DNA of 64,000 bases from Neocallimastix lanati (nom. inval.) (taxonomy: Eukaryota; Neocallimastigomycota; Neocallimastigomycetes; Neocallimastigales; Neocallimastigaceae). This document shows, piece after piece, positions 18,349 through 29,700 of the stretch. The stretch covers positions 335,501 through 399,500 of the forward strand of contig JACVTC010000003.1 in the NCBI GenBank assembly GCA_016946835.1, given 5' to 3'. The position numbers and the translations under genes are program-made. Each line of letters opens with the position of its first letter. Within the stretch, counting starts at the first letter, position 1. The notes under the pieces are model-generated. The model saw only the letters and a program-made list of their open reading frames with translations, had not been told where the DNA came from and searched no databases.

Positions 18349-19110
18349 TTAATGATTTAAATATAAAGTTAAAGCTAACATCACAAGATATAGAGTACCA
18401 GATGAAATTAAGAATTTAGATGAAGCTCCATCAGTATCTGGCTTATTTGTTTGGGTAGGTTTATTTGTGGTAGTTGCTGAAGCAGTCGGAGCAGCAGTGG
18501 TAGTTCCACTTCCACTGTTACCACCAGTAGTTCCATTACCACTGTTACCACCAGTAGTTCCACTGCCACCAGAAGTGCTACCTCCAGATGAACCACTTTC
18601 ACCACTACCACTACCACTACTACCACCAGAGCTAGTATCAGATAAATCTGATCTAACTATAGCATGACAAAGTACTTTATTATCATCGTCCATTAAGTAG
18701 ACGGTACCAATATCAGTATTCAAATTAGCCCAACAATTTGAGTCCTCAGAAACAGTAAATGAAGTATCGGCTTTTTCATTAACTTCTTCAACTACATCTG
18801 AAGAAAGTCTGTTACCAGCACCTGTACCTTTATTAAAGCTTCTTGAACCCCACCAGTAAACGTTATGATTAGTATGATTATTAAACTTAAAGACAAAGTC
18901 TTGTACAGTAAAGGTACAAGCGTTATCTACAACAACGGTACCTTCACAATCAATTTCATCCTTTATTTGTTCAACTAAATCACCTTTTATTTCCTTACTT
19001 GGTTTTTCATCTTTATCACATGTACCTTTAGTTTGTGGACAATAAGCGTCATTAGCATAAGCCAAATTAGCAATGGCAACAACACCAGCAAATAAAGTTA
19101 AAAATTTCAT
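18349..19110 (-). CDS. Secreted six-cysteine GPI-anchored-type wall protein, copy 1
   Basis: A 253-residue single-exon protein. Residues 1-19 form a signal peptide (hydrophobic core, AYA before the likely cut). The mature domain of about 135 residues has cysteines at 24, 31, 55, 65, 126 and 148, presumably three disulfides. Residues about 157-225 are a Gly/Ser/Thr repeat linker (GTTGGNSG-type units), a likely O-glycosylated stalk. The C-terminus has a small-residue site (DGASS) and a hydrophobic tail (residues 233-252), the usual layout of a GPI signal. The paralogue at 33660-34457 has nearly the same cysteine spacing (7, 24-25, 10, 54-61, 22). The family is not one I recognise. Inferred location: plasma membrane or cell wall surface. 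GC content is clearly higher than in the flanks, as expected for an expressed gene here. Start chosen at the ATG directly before the signal peptide. Confidence 0.88.
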   Translation of the reverse strand: MKFLTLFAGVVAIANLAYANDAYCPQTKGTCDKDEKPSKEIKGDLVEQIKDEIDCEGTVVVDNACTFTVQDFVFKFNNHTNHNVYWWGSRSFNKGTGAGNRLSSDVVEEVNEKADTSFTVSEDSNCWANLNTDIGTVYLMDDDNKVLCHAIVRSDLSDTSSGGSSGSGSGESGSSGGSTSGGSGTTGGNSGNGTTGGNSGSGTTTAAPTASATTTNKPTQTNKPDTDGASSKFLISSGTLYLVMLALTLYLNH

Positions 19111-20980
19111 TTTGATCTATAAAAAATTAGTTAATAAAAAAGTAATTAATAAATATTTGTATTTATCAATTTATTAAAAATTTTTATAATTTTATTTTCT
19201 ATGAAATTTACAATTATAATTAGAGTTTCTTTTTTATTAAATTAATCTTAGTTTTATTGTTAAATAAATTCAATAATGAATATTGAAAAATAAAAAATTC
19301 TTTTATCCTCTTTTTATAGAAAAAAAAAAAGTGAATTATAGTAAAAATTTTAATGGAATAAAAATTAAAAAATAATAAAATATTAAAAAAAAAAAAAATT
19401 AAATTTTCATTAATTAAATTTAATTAATGTTAATGAAATTTATAAATTTTAAAATATATAAATTATTATTATTATTTAATAAAATTTGAATTATAATTTT
19501 ATTATATAAATTTAAATATAAAACTTTTGTATTATATTTATACATCTTTAAAATTATATTTAATTATAAATAATTATCCTATTATATAATGCGTTGTTAA
19601 ATTTTTTTTTTATTTTAGTAAAAAAAGTTAATAATTACATTAAAATTGATATTTTACAAAAAAAAAAAAAAAATTTTTTTTTAATTATTAACTATCTAAG
19701 TTATTTAAAAGGGAAAATATATTTATATGAAAAAGTATCAAACATTCATTTGTTAATTAATCAAAATATATATATTTAATACAAATACATAATTTTATAT
19801 GAAATTCTATTAAATTTAAAATATGTACTAGTATTTATTTGGGTGTTTTCATATTTTCCTCTTTATTTATGCTTTTCTTTTAATAATAAAAATACTTAAT
19901 ATAATAAATATTATAATTTTTTTACTATATAATATCTATTAAATTTTTTTTTATATCATTTAATAATACTCAAAATGACTATATATATGATAATATATAT
20001 ATATATATTTCATTTATGTTATTATAATATAATTCACATTAATTTTTTCTATATTTTCATATTTCATATTAATAATAATAATAAAAAATAATAATAATAA
20101 TAATAAAAAATATAGTATTTTAAGAAAATAAATATTTAATATAATTTTATTATTTTAAATTATTTTTAATAATTATATATGCATAATCAAAGTGCAATGT
20201 TAAAATCGAATTTAAAAAAGATTTATTTTTTTTGTGTATAATTAAAACTTACAGAGATATTTAAGTAAATTCAATTTGTAATGACCAAATAAATTTTTTT
20301 TCTTATATTATTATATAATAATTTTTTTTATATTATTATTCAAAGAATTAAAGTATAATTAATTTAAAAATGAAAAAAGCATTTAATATTAACAAATAAA
20401 TATATAATATAATATAATTTAAAATTTTGATTCAAAAAGATATATTCAAATAATTTAAATTGTTTTAGTTTATGATAAATATATTATATATCAATTTTAA
20501 TTCTTAGTTTTATTATTTATAGATTTTATATTATATTAAAAAAAAATCATTAATTAATTAAACATTATGAGTTTTATTTTAACTATAAAAAAAAAAAAAA
20601 AAAATTGAAAAAAGGAAAAAGTCTTAGATTATTAATCAGTAATATAATTATCATTTGTTTAATTTAAATATTCATTTAATTAATATTTATTCATTCAGTA
20701 TTATTTATTTTTTAATTTATTTTTTAATTTATTTATTATATATTATAGTTTAGAAAAAGAAATAAAAAGGATTTATTATTAAACTTTAATTATATCAATA
20801 ATTTCATCATATTTACATATTACTTTTGTATAAGTACTGTTTGTTAATAATATATTTACGAGGGAATTACTAGCATTTGGGTAACATATCATATGTCCAT
20901 GTAGACATATATTCTACTTATGTGATATAGATATATTTTAAATTGTAATTATTCTGACGTTTATGTATTTGCTACATATC
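19111..20980. other. AT-rich intergenic stretch
   Basis: The first part is the likely promoter and leader of the minus-strand wall protein. The rest is A/T simple sequence and homopolymers. The short frame near 19594-19779 is Lys/Asn/Ile/Phe-only and not credible. At about 20820-20980 the sequence becomes less AT-extreme and probably belongs to the 3' end of the exon described next. Confidence 0.55.
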
Positions 20981-21196
20981 TCATTGGGCTAGGTTATACT
21001 TGTCTCGTTTCAAAGGGTAGTAAGGAACTGGAGAAGCATTCCCGAGAATTATTAGCAATACTATGTATGTTAGAGCGCCAATGCTGAATACATAGTATGG
21101 CCTTCCAATAGGGTCATTTCTGCCGATGCGAATTGTTGTGACTACATCAATATTCCCACTACCCTTGAGGAGGCTGAAACTAAGAGCGGTACACAC
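20981..21196 (-). CDS. Orphan terminal exon or gene fragment with one membrane segment
   Basis: Downstream of a good acceptor (T-rich tract then CAG at 21199-21197, minus strand) a 71-codon frame runs to a TGA at 20981. It reads TALSFSLLKGSG, then a polar stretch with RIGRNDPIGRP, one strong hydrophobic segment (YYVFSIGALTYIVLLIILG) and a Pro/Tyr/Lys-rich end. Codon use and GC content are markedly higher than the flanks, so it looks like real or formerly real coding sequence. I found no convincing upstream exon or start codon before the T-rich and A-rich blocks to the right (21200-21900). It may be the last exon of a gene whose 5' part is decayed, or a relic. I do not recognise the family. 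Confidence 0.4.
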   Translation of the reverse strand: MCTALSFSLLKGSGNIDVVTTIRIGRNDPIGRPYYVFSIGALTYIVLLIILGNASPVPYYPLKRDKYNLAQ

Positions 21197-21990
21197 CTGG
21201 AAATAAAAAAAAAAAAATCTATAACTTTTTTTTAATAAAAATGAAAATATATATAAATAAAAATAAAATATAATAACAAATAACAAAAAATATAAATATA
21301 ATATTTTAATTTTTAATAAAAAATATTTAATAAAAATAAAAAACATTACATAATATTTATTTAATAATGAATCGTATTGTATAAAAATATTTAAGAAAAT
21401 TTTAAAAAAAAATTAATAATAAAAATAAAAATAATTAACTAATTTTAATTATACATTTATTCATATTTCAATTTTTTTTATTTTTAAAGTTTTTAAATTA
21501 AGGTTAAAATGGATGATAATTTTTTTTTAAAAAAAAAAAAATAAATTAATAAATAAATAAATTAAATAAATATAAAAAGTATTAATCCTACTGGAGACAA
21601 ATCTAGGTTTAAATTCCCAATATATTTTTTTATTTCAATATATGTTGAATAAAAACTTAATCTATTGGTTTATTTATTAATAAATTGCTATGAACATTAT
21701 TATTAATTATCATAATCATATTTATTTATTAATTAATTATTATTGATTATAGTATAGATTAATTATTTATTAATATTTATTGTTTTTAATATTGTATTAT
21801 TCTTTAAAAAAAAAAAAAAAATTCGAATAAAAAAGAAAATAATATTAGGTCAGCAATTTGATCTATTTAAATAAATGAAAAGCAATAAAGAACTAATATT
21901 AAAAATAATACTTCATGTTCTTTCAAAAAGAAGAGGTTAAATTTTCTCTCTCGTTTTTATATAAATAAAAATAAATAAAAATAAAAATCT
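21197..21990. other. AT-rich stretch, no gene seen
   Basis: Upstream side of the orphan exon. A/T simple sequence. A small block near 21590-21625 is less AT-rich and has a GGTTTAAATTC string recalling a tRNA T-loop, but it does not fold into a T-arm. No exon could be supported. Confidence 0.5.
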
Positions 21991-22118
21991 TAATATTGGA
22001 AAATAAAGAATATTTTATAGATTAAGTTTTCTTTCACCTTTTTATTTAAAAAAATAAATAAAATAAAAAGGAGAAAGAGAAATTCAATCTATAAAATACT
22101 TTTTATTCTTCAATATCT
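21991..22118. repeat. Imperfect inverted repeat (about 57-bp arms, short loop)
   Basis: The left arm (21991-22047) and the reverse complement of the right arm (22061-22118) align along their whole length with a modest number of mismatches. Shared blocks include TATTTTATAGATT and the CTTT-C-CCTTTTTATTT stretch. The loop is about 13 bases. The transcript would form a long hairpin. No protein frame is involved. Confidence 0.7.
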
Positions 22119-22989
22119 AAAATTTAAAACTCCTCAAAAATTTTAAATTTTCCAAGGAATATATATAATCCAAAAAAAAAAAAAAAATTTTCTTTGTTCT
22201 TTTCGATTCTATTTTGTTTATTTTTTTAAAAAAAAATAATAAATATATAATAAACAATATAAGTAAAGATATTTATAAAATATAATAAAATATGTATGAA
22301 TATAATATTAATTATGTTTTATTCTTTGTACTTTTTTTTTTTTTTTTTATGTTTAATATTTAAATATTATTCTTTATACATATATATTCTTGTATTCATT
22401 AACAAAATTCATTTTTTATTTTACTTTATTGAAGATAAGCAAAACATTTTAATACTACTATTGAAAAAACAAAATAAAATTAAAAGTAAAAAATCATTTC
22501 TTAAAAATCTTATTTATATATTTATTTTGATACTTTCATGTTGGGCTATGAAGAATAGACGATTTTAAAAAAATTTTTTTTTATTGAAATAGAGATTTAT
22601 ACATAAATTAAATGATATTCCTTAATAATTATATATATATATAATAACTTAATAAATAATTAAAAAAAAGTATACTAAACTCTTTACATACATATATATT
22701 AATATATATGTATATATATTGTAGTTTATAAATGAAAAAAAAAATAAAAAAAAAATTAAAAAAAAAAAAAAAAAAGTTTATAAACAAAAACCTTTATATT
22801 TATAATTTTTCATAATAATTTTATTTATTTTTTTATTTTTTCTTATTTTTACATATTGTATCCGATCTATCATAAATGTATCCAATTATCTTTAACATTT
22901 TTTAAATAGTTCAAAAAAAATTTTTTTTTTTTCTTTTTAATTAATAACTTTCAATTTATATATACTTAATAATATATATATATATATAT

Positions 22990-22991
<2 letters not shown>
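22119..22991. other. AT-rich stretch, no gene seen
   Basis: Poly(A)/poly(T) blocks, (TA)n near 22980 and a low-complexity Phe/Ile/Lys frame (22296-22568) that I do not believe is a gene. It ends at the 41-base T run that marks the 3' end of the LINE fragment on the right. Confidence 0.5.
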
Positions 22992-23032
<41 letters not shown>

Positions 23033-24424
23033 CTAAAGCCGTTTAATTAATTTTCTGTTTTTTAGGAATAAACTTTATTTAATAATATTTATTAAAGAAA
23101 TATATGAAAATAAAATATATGAAATTTTTTTACATTAATATTAAAAAACTATGTTACGAGATTGGAGGACGAAATGGCCTCTAATTTTTCCCATTCATTA
23201 ATGATAACTTCAATTGGATAAATATTATTATTCAAAATCTGTATCAGAATTTCTTCTTTTCCTTAGACATATTATAAATAGTGATATCGGAAGTCTTATT
23301 TTTAAACCCAAAAACTCCAAAACAGACCTTAATTAAAATATAGAAGCAAGTAATAGGGAAAATATGAAGGTCTCGAGAAGGAGTATAAGTACTAATAGTA
23401 GAATTCCTTTTAATGTATCTTTATATGAAATGAGCCAATACATCATAGTATACCAATATAATTAAAAATTGAATATTTCTGGTACTTGTAGATGTAATTA
23501 GAGAGTTTGCTAAAAGGCATGCTAAAGTCACCAATTAAAATAGCGGTTAATTGTTTTTATTGTGAGAATTTATCCACTTTTCAAGATCAGAAAGCACACA
23601 GAGTCGAGCATTCTTTAAACCTTTCTTTGAACAATATATGTTACCAAGGGAGCATTTTTGATTCCAAAAATGAATTTTTGCTTATTAAGATGATATATTT
23701 ATACAGGAGAGGTTCCGGACTGAACAGAAAGAATGAACGCCAATATATAAACCTTTCATTCAAGATGTTTTTTTATTAGCATGAAAGAAAACTGAAATGT
23801 AATTGTAAAGAAAGGAAGAGGAGGAGCATTCATTACCATAAAACTTTACTGTTAAGAGTTTCCTAAAGGCATATACATACAGGTTTGAAGATTGAATTAA
23901 AGTAAACAATGCCATTTTTTTTTTTTTTTCATTATTCCAACCAATGATGTTCTAGCTAGCACATAGGTTAAAAAAAATTGAGCTTAAAGAAAGGTGACTA
24001 AAGAAAAAATATTGAGGAATAAGATTGAGAAGGGAATCCAAAAGTTTGATATTATTTTTAAATTTTTTTTTCTATTGGAATTTAATGAATTTTTGGGATG
24101 TAAAGAGTTTAAGCAATAACGTTTCTAACCAATTTTCGATTTAATAGGAATTCTTTCAATGCATTTAAGGATGAAACTAATTAGTGTATGTTCATTAGAA
24201 GTATTAATTTTAATAACAAAATAGGAGCCATGAAATGGTGGATATTTTTTATTAATAGAAAAGAGAAGGTCAAATTGAGATTTAGTATTCAAATTTATTA
24301 AATTATAGAGCTGTTTTACAAACCAATCTTTGAGATCATGAATGAATATCATGTTATAATTTTTTTCAATATTGTTAAAGTAGCATGAGTCACTAAAGAT
24401 TTGATAATATTCGTATAAGTTCAT
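22992..24424 (-). mobile_element. Diverged, internally deleted LINE fragment
   Basis: A T run at 22992-23032 is the poly(A) tail of a minus-strand element. The text after it (CCTCTAATTTTTCCCATTC near 23175) matches the end of the intact LINE frame near 26895. Near 23510-23550 the endonuclease part around the GDFN motif is recognisable. At 24125-24424 a 99-residue frame (IFIHDLKDW, FVIKIN) matches the N-terminus of the intact LINE (IFIHDLQSW, FILRIN). Most of the reverse transcriptase is missing, so the copy is shortened internally and multiply interrupted. It belongs to a different subfamily from the full-length copy. Confidence 0.8.
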
Positions 24425-24991
24425 ATTGATCTTTTCAAATTAGTGATAATTGATTTATTATATCTAAATTCACAGAATATAATTGATAACAAGTTGATAA
24501 CAAGCTGTTGTTTCAATATATTAGAATCAACTTAGGATTCTGTGTAGTATGTTTGTATTCTAAATTGTTAAGTAATAATAAAAGATAAGAATTTAAATAT
24601 TAGAAAGAATAAAATTAACTAAATATTGAATAGGACAAAGAGAAATAATTATAACATATAAGCATATAAATATATATTATGAATTAATTTTTTTTATTTA
24701 ATAAAATAGTCAATTTTATTGCTTAGAAAATAAGTATTAATTTTCTCATACTAAAAAAAAAAAAAAAAAAAAAAAAGAAAAAAAGAAAAAAAAATTAAAA
24801 TAACTAAAATAAAAAAAATCGAAAAAAAGATGGTGATATTAATAAACAAAGACATCTAAAAATAAAATAATAAATAAAAGTAAATATATATATATTTATA
24901 TGATAAAAGGAAAATGAAATTAGAAAAAAAATAAATAAATAAACTTAATACCTGAATTATATATAACAAAATATTTACCTTATAAAACCTA

Positions 24992-25032
<41 letters not shown>

Positions 25033-25181
25033 TTTAAATACAATTATATAAAAAGAATATATAAAGAATTATATAATAGATATACAAAAATAAAGCTAGT
25101 ATTGAGTAATTCAAATAACCATCTTCAATGTTAACTTAAGGTTTACAAATTAAAGATACAAAAATGTTAATTTGTTTTAGT
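24425..25181. other. AT-rich stretch between LINE fragments
   Basis: Simple A/T sequence, an A run near 24752-24778 and (TA)n near 24997-25025. No coding frame or structured RNA recognised. Confidence 0.5.
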
Positions 25182-25745
25182 TTTTTTTTTTTACAGCTAC
25201 AATTATTGCGAATTTTTAACTTTATTTATTCATTTATTAATTATATGAATATTTTTTATAAAAAAAAGACATACAAGATTAATAAAAAATAAATATTATT
25301 TATCCAATCTAAACATAATAACATTTTAAAATAGCAATGTAAAATAAAAGTAATATTCAAAATAAAGTTGTATAAATAAATTCAGAAAAAAGTTCATATA
25401 CAACGAACATCACTTCCAGATTATAAGATTTTTGTTTAAAAGGAATTCTTATTCCAGATTAGGGTTTGAATTGATTATCTGAAAGAAATTATAGTCTTTT
25501 CCTTCAAGGGCATCTGGCCTGCTAGCTTTGTTTTACTGCATTTTCAGCATTGATGCACCTGGTTAGTTTGGGCTTATACCGTTGGAATAACAACCCTTGA
25601 AGAGTACTAACCCTGGATATAATTTTTCTAAGGAGAGCCGCAGATCCCAGCAAGGATGGAGTTTTAGAATAATCACCAGAAATGATTTAGTTATTAAACA
25701 AAATATCCCATTCCTTTTTATAATTTAAATCACTAATATCAATTT
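25182..25745 (-). mobile_element. 5'-truncated LINE fragment A
   Basis: Begins (as the 3' end) with a short T run at 25182-25193, followed by CAGCTACAATTATTGCGAA. The same 3'-end sequence occurs near 38958, 25755 and 32500. At 25385-25740 it carries the degenerate C-terminal coding segment that also occurs at 32700-33020; the blocks TTAGGGTTTGAATTG and AATAATCACCAGAAATGATTT are shared. It ends abruptly on the right, as expected for 5' truncation during reverse transcription. Confidence 0.75.
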
Positions 25746-26130
25746 CTTTAGTAATTTTTTTATGGCTGCAATTATTTCAATATTATTTACATATTTATTT
25801 TTCAAAAACACAAAGTAGATGAAAAAAAAATTTTTTTTGTCCAAATTTAACATAATAATTTTTTTAAATAATAATGTGAATTTTTTTTTTTTTTTTAACG
25901 GCAGCAAACTTGTTTCATCTTTATTAATTAAATATTTGAAAAAATACATGTAATAAAAAGAAAAAAAAAAGATAAAAAAATAAACAAAAAAAAAAAACAC
26001 AAAATAAAATAAAATAATGGTATAATATATTCTAGTTACATTTAACTAATATCTGTAAAACTTCACAAGGGCATTATTATACTATAGTATAATAATTATT
26101 TTTGACTTAACAATGTTAATCATAATTTTA
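25746..26130 (-). mobile_element. LINE 3'-end fragments, short
   Basis: At 25755-25880, GCTGCAATTATTTCAATATT followed by a stretch ending in GTCCAAATTTAACATAAT repeats the LINE 3' untranslated sequence. A second T run with ACGGCAGCAA follows at about 25880-25910, suggesting another 3' end. Both are very short and diverged. Boundaries are approximate. Confidence 0.55.
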
Positions 26131-26700
26131 AGATACGAAATTATGATCTTCATTCGTTGCGCTAGCCCTACTGACCTATCTTACTGTTTCTTCAGCATTG
26201 ATGTTCTTGGTAGTTAGTAGTACGATTCGATTTGAACCTATTGAACAAAGACCAATGCTGGTCAATAGCAATAGGTGTAATCGATTGAAGAAGAGCAGCA
26301 GTAATCACCAAGAAAGGAGTATCAGAATAAGTACCTGATTTCATCTGGCACTTAAATAGATCCTTCCATTCCCTTGTACTATTATTAATACTACTTCCTC
26401 CAAGAAGGAAATTAAACAAGTTTTCACACACACTAGAATCAACATGCACATTATTTTCAATACTATTACTAACATTACTAATATTACTATAACTATTATT
26501 ACTATTACTATTATCTTTATTACTGTTATTACTGTTGCTAATAATAATGCAAAATAAGAAATAATATTCAAAATAAATTGCATTAATAAATTCAGAAAAA
26601 AGTCTAAATGCAATGAACCACATCTTTAGATCATAAGATTTCTGTATAAAGGAATTATTGTCCCGGATTAGGATCTACATTAATAAGGAAATTAAATAAA
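26131..26700 (-). mobile_element. LINE fragments B (C-terminal coding piece joined to a second 3' UTR piece)
   Basis: At 26190-26540 the minus strand encodes text such as FNFLLGGSSINN and KSGTYSDTPFLV, homologous to the C-terminus of the intact LINE (ALLGGRSIYSK) and to fragment C (GDYSKTPFLV). At 26545-26690 it reads into sequence that in the other copies lies in the 3' untranslated region. This suggests two truncated copies abutting each other. An (AAT/ACT)n-like Asn/Ser tract lies near 26455-26540. Confidence 0.6.
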
Positions 26701-26716
26701 ATTAATTTCAAAAGAT

Positions 26717-26719
<3 letters not shown>

Positions 26720-26758
<39 letters not shown>

Positions 26759-29700
26759 CTTAGAGAAAACTTTATTTAATTTATAATAATAATAAAATTA
26801 AAATTACATGAAATTAAATGAAAAAATAACAAATAAAATACATGAAATAAAATATTATATATTATAAAATTATAAAAGTGCGTTAGAAGCAATAGCCTCT
26901 AACTTTTCCCATTCCTCGATAATAACACCACGTCCATTATTGTGAGTAATAATTTCAGTATTAGTGTTATCAATCGAATCTGTATCTGGAGGTGAAAATC
27001 CATGCCTTATCATTTCGACGTCGACGCTCTTGGTAACGGTAGATTCAACGAAATACCATTTCATCATCAAACTAAAAGATCGACAAATTAATGGTATTAC
27101 GTTTGTTAGAAACTCCGCAATCCCCACAAAATACGGAACAGTTGACGAAGTTGAACTTTGTTTAAAAATATTGTCAACTAATTGTCTTTGTTCCCCATCA
27201 TTAACTTTAATTTTTGAATATATTGAACGCCCACCAAGAAGTGCACTCAATATATAATAATAAATATTATTATCATAATCCTTTTCTGAATCTAAAGAAA
27301 CATCCAAGGATTTTTGTTCAATTATCAATGCAAACTTCAAAAAGAGATCATCTAGAAAAGGTAAAGATTTATTTCTGTAATTTTCCAATTCTTTACAGGC
27401 AAAGATCCAGTGAGAAAAGCTAGGTACACTAACACCACAACAAGGGCAACATTTAGGGCAATCTTCTGAGACGATTTTTCTTTTAATGGAAATACTAATG
27501 TCGAATTTAAAACCACACCTAATACGAGAAATCCAAAAGAATCCCAACTGATACTTAGGATATTGAAATGTTAGGTTTCTGATTTCTGAAATAAATCCAA
27601 AATCATTCTCCTTGTAAATAATTGCTTTTTTAGCTTTTGAGGGTTTGAAGACATCTCTTTCCCAATAAAACTTTTTTATTTCACTTGTTTTCTTACCATT
27701 TAATTTCTTATCCAAAGTCCTTGATTCTTTAGTCCATGAATAATGTGACATAGTAGGAATATTATTAGTGAGATGATTAATAATACATGATGAGTTTTTC
27801 CATTTTCTAAAGCAACGTAATTGAGATATAGCACAGACAGCTGAAAGAGGAGGAATTCTCAATTCACGAGTAATATTATAGAGACTAACAGAAGAATTGC
27901 GAGATTTAAATCCGTAACTCCAATAAAGTCCTCTATTAATAATTTTTTGAGCTTTAGAACATCTGCTCTTATTTGAACCAAAGAGAGGAGCATAATATAT
28001 AACAAGACTAAGAATAAACGAAATTAAAACATATTTCTTCAATGGGAGAGGAACAGATTTATTAATAAGAAATCGAAAGTACAAATTTAACTTGACATTT
28101 AAATTACTGTTTAATTTGGATTGTATAGGTTTCAGTGATAAAGATTCATCAAAAGGAATACCAAGATAGGTATAGTTGTCAGTTTTAGGTAATTTTTTAC
28201 TACCAATAAAGAAAGATGGATCTTCATAATTTATCGGTTTAACAAAGTTAATCGGTTTTACAACAAGAGTAGCACACTTATTAATTCCAAAAGTCATTTC
28301 ATTTTTAATAGCCCATTCATGAACTTTATTCAAAATTTTCTTAAGAGCTTGTTTAGATGGAGCAACTAAAACAATATCATCCGCAAAAAGTCCACCACAA
28401 CAATATTGAGAATCTAAATATACACCATACTTATCACAATTATCCAGTATATCATTAATGAACAAATTGAATAAAATAGGAGATAGAGGGCATCCTTGTC
28501 TAACACCACGATTAATCGAAAATTCTTCTGAGAGATTACCATTAAAAAAAGCACGAGCTTTAGAGGATAGATAAAGATTCTTTAAAAACAGATGACATTT
28601 ATCTTTAATTCCTAAGTTATATAATTTGGTCAAAATATTAAAGATAGGAACTGAATCATAGGCTTTTTTAAGATCGAGAAAAGCAAGATAAGTAAAATTT
28701 CCTTTAAATTTTCTTCTTTGACATATCTCTCTAATTGAAATATACAAACTTATGCATTCTTCTTTATTTCTAAATCCAAATTGTTCAGGTCTAACAAATT
28801 TATGTTCAAGGGCATATTTAGCAATTCTATTAGTAACAATCTTTGAAATAATTTTTAAGCCAACATTAATAAGAGAAATACCACGATAATTATTACAATC
28901 CGAAAGATCTCCTTTTTTTGGAATTGATATTATAGAAGCCGAATTCCACTCTTCAGGGAAATCACCATCCCAGATTTTGTTAAATAATGAAAGTAAACAT
29001 TTAGCACACTTAGAGTAGTGATCATCTGAAGAATCATCTTGATTATCTGATAAATCAGATTTACTAAAGAAGGCTTTAAAAAATTCAATCAGAATACCAT
29101 CGGGTCCAGGAGCTTTATTATTTTTCATTTCAAGCACAGTGTTTTGAATTTCTTTCATAGTAATAGAATCATTAATATCCCAAGTAAGATTATTATTAGG
29201 ATTAGTTCCAAATAAACTTACCCAGTATTCATTATCCAAACTGTGTTGAGTAACATCAGAAGCTAGTTCACTGTAATGTTCAGCAAATCGATTTAATTGA
29301 TCCGAATGAGAAAATAAAAAGTTACCCTGCTTGTCCTTTAAAACACTTGACGAAATAGAATTAGAGTACATAGGGCGAGATAGCTTCTTTAATTTTAACC
29401 AAGCACTCCTAGCATTTTTATTACTAAAATCATTACATGCAGATTCTATTGACTGATGAAATTGTTTTGATTTAATAGAAAACTTAATTGACCTGACTTT
29501 ACCACATATATTTTTATACTCACGAAGCAAATTTAAAAATTCATCAAGGTTTTCAAGATTAGAACCTAAAGAAAAATTTTTGATTTCATTAAATGCAACA
29601 TGCTTTTCATGAGAAAGTTTCTTGATATAATAAGGGCAGTGGAAAGCTGATCCTTTAAGATCACAAGGAACTCTAGCATGAACTTTATCACCAACTTTAT

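Noticed and set aside
18408-18667. Valine/leucine-rich frames overlapping the first wall-protein gene
   Set aside because: Shadows of the Gly/Ser/Thr repeat in the real frame.
21585-21630. tRNA-like T-loop string GGTTTAAATTC
   Set aside because: Flanking bases do not pair as a T-stem and there is no acceptor or anticodon arm.
22296-22568. 90-codon hydrophobic frame
   Set aside because: Phe/Ile/Leu/Lys low-complexity text typical of random AT-rich DNA; no conserved motif and no splice support.
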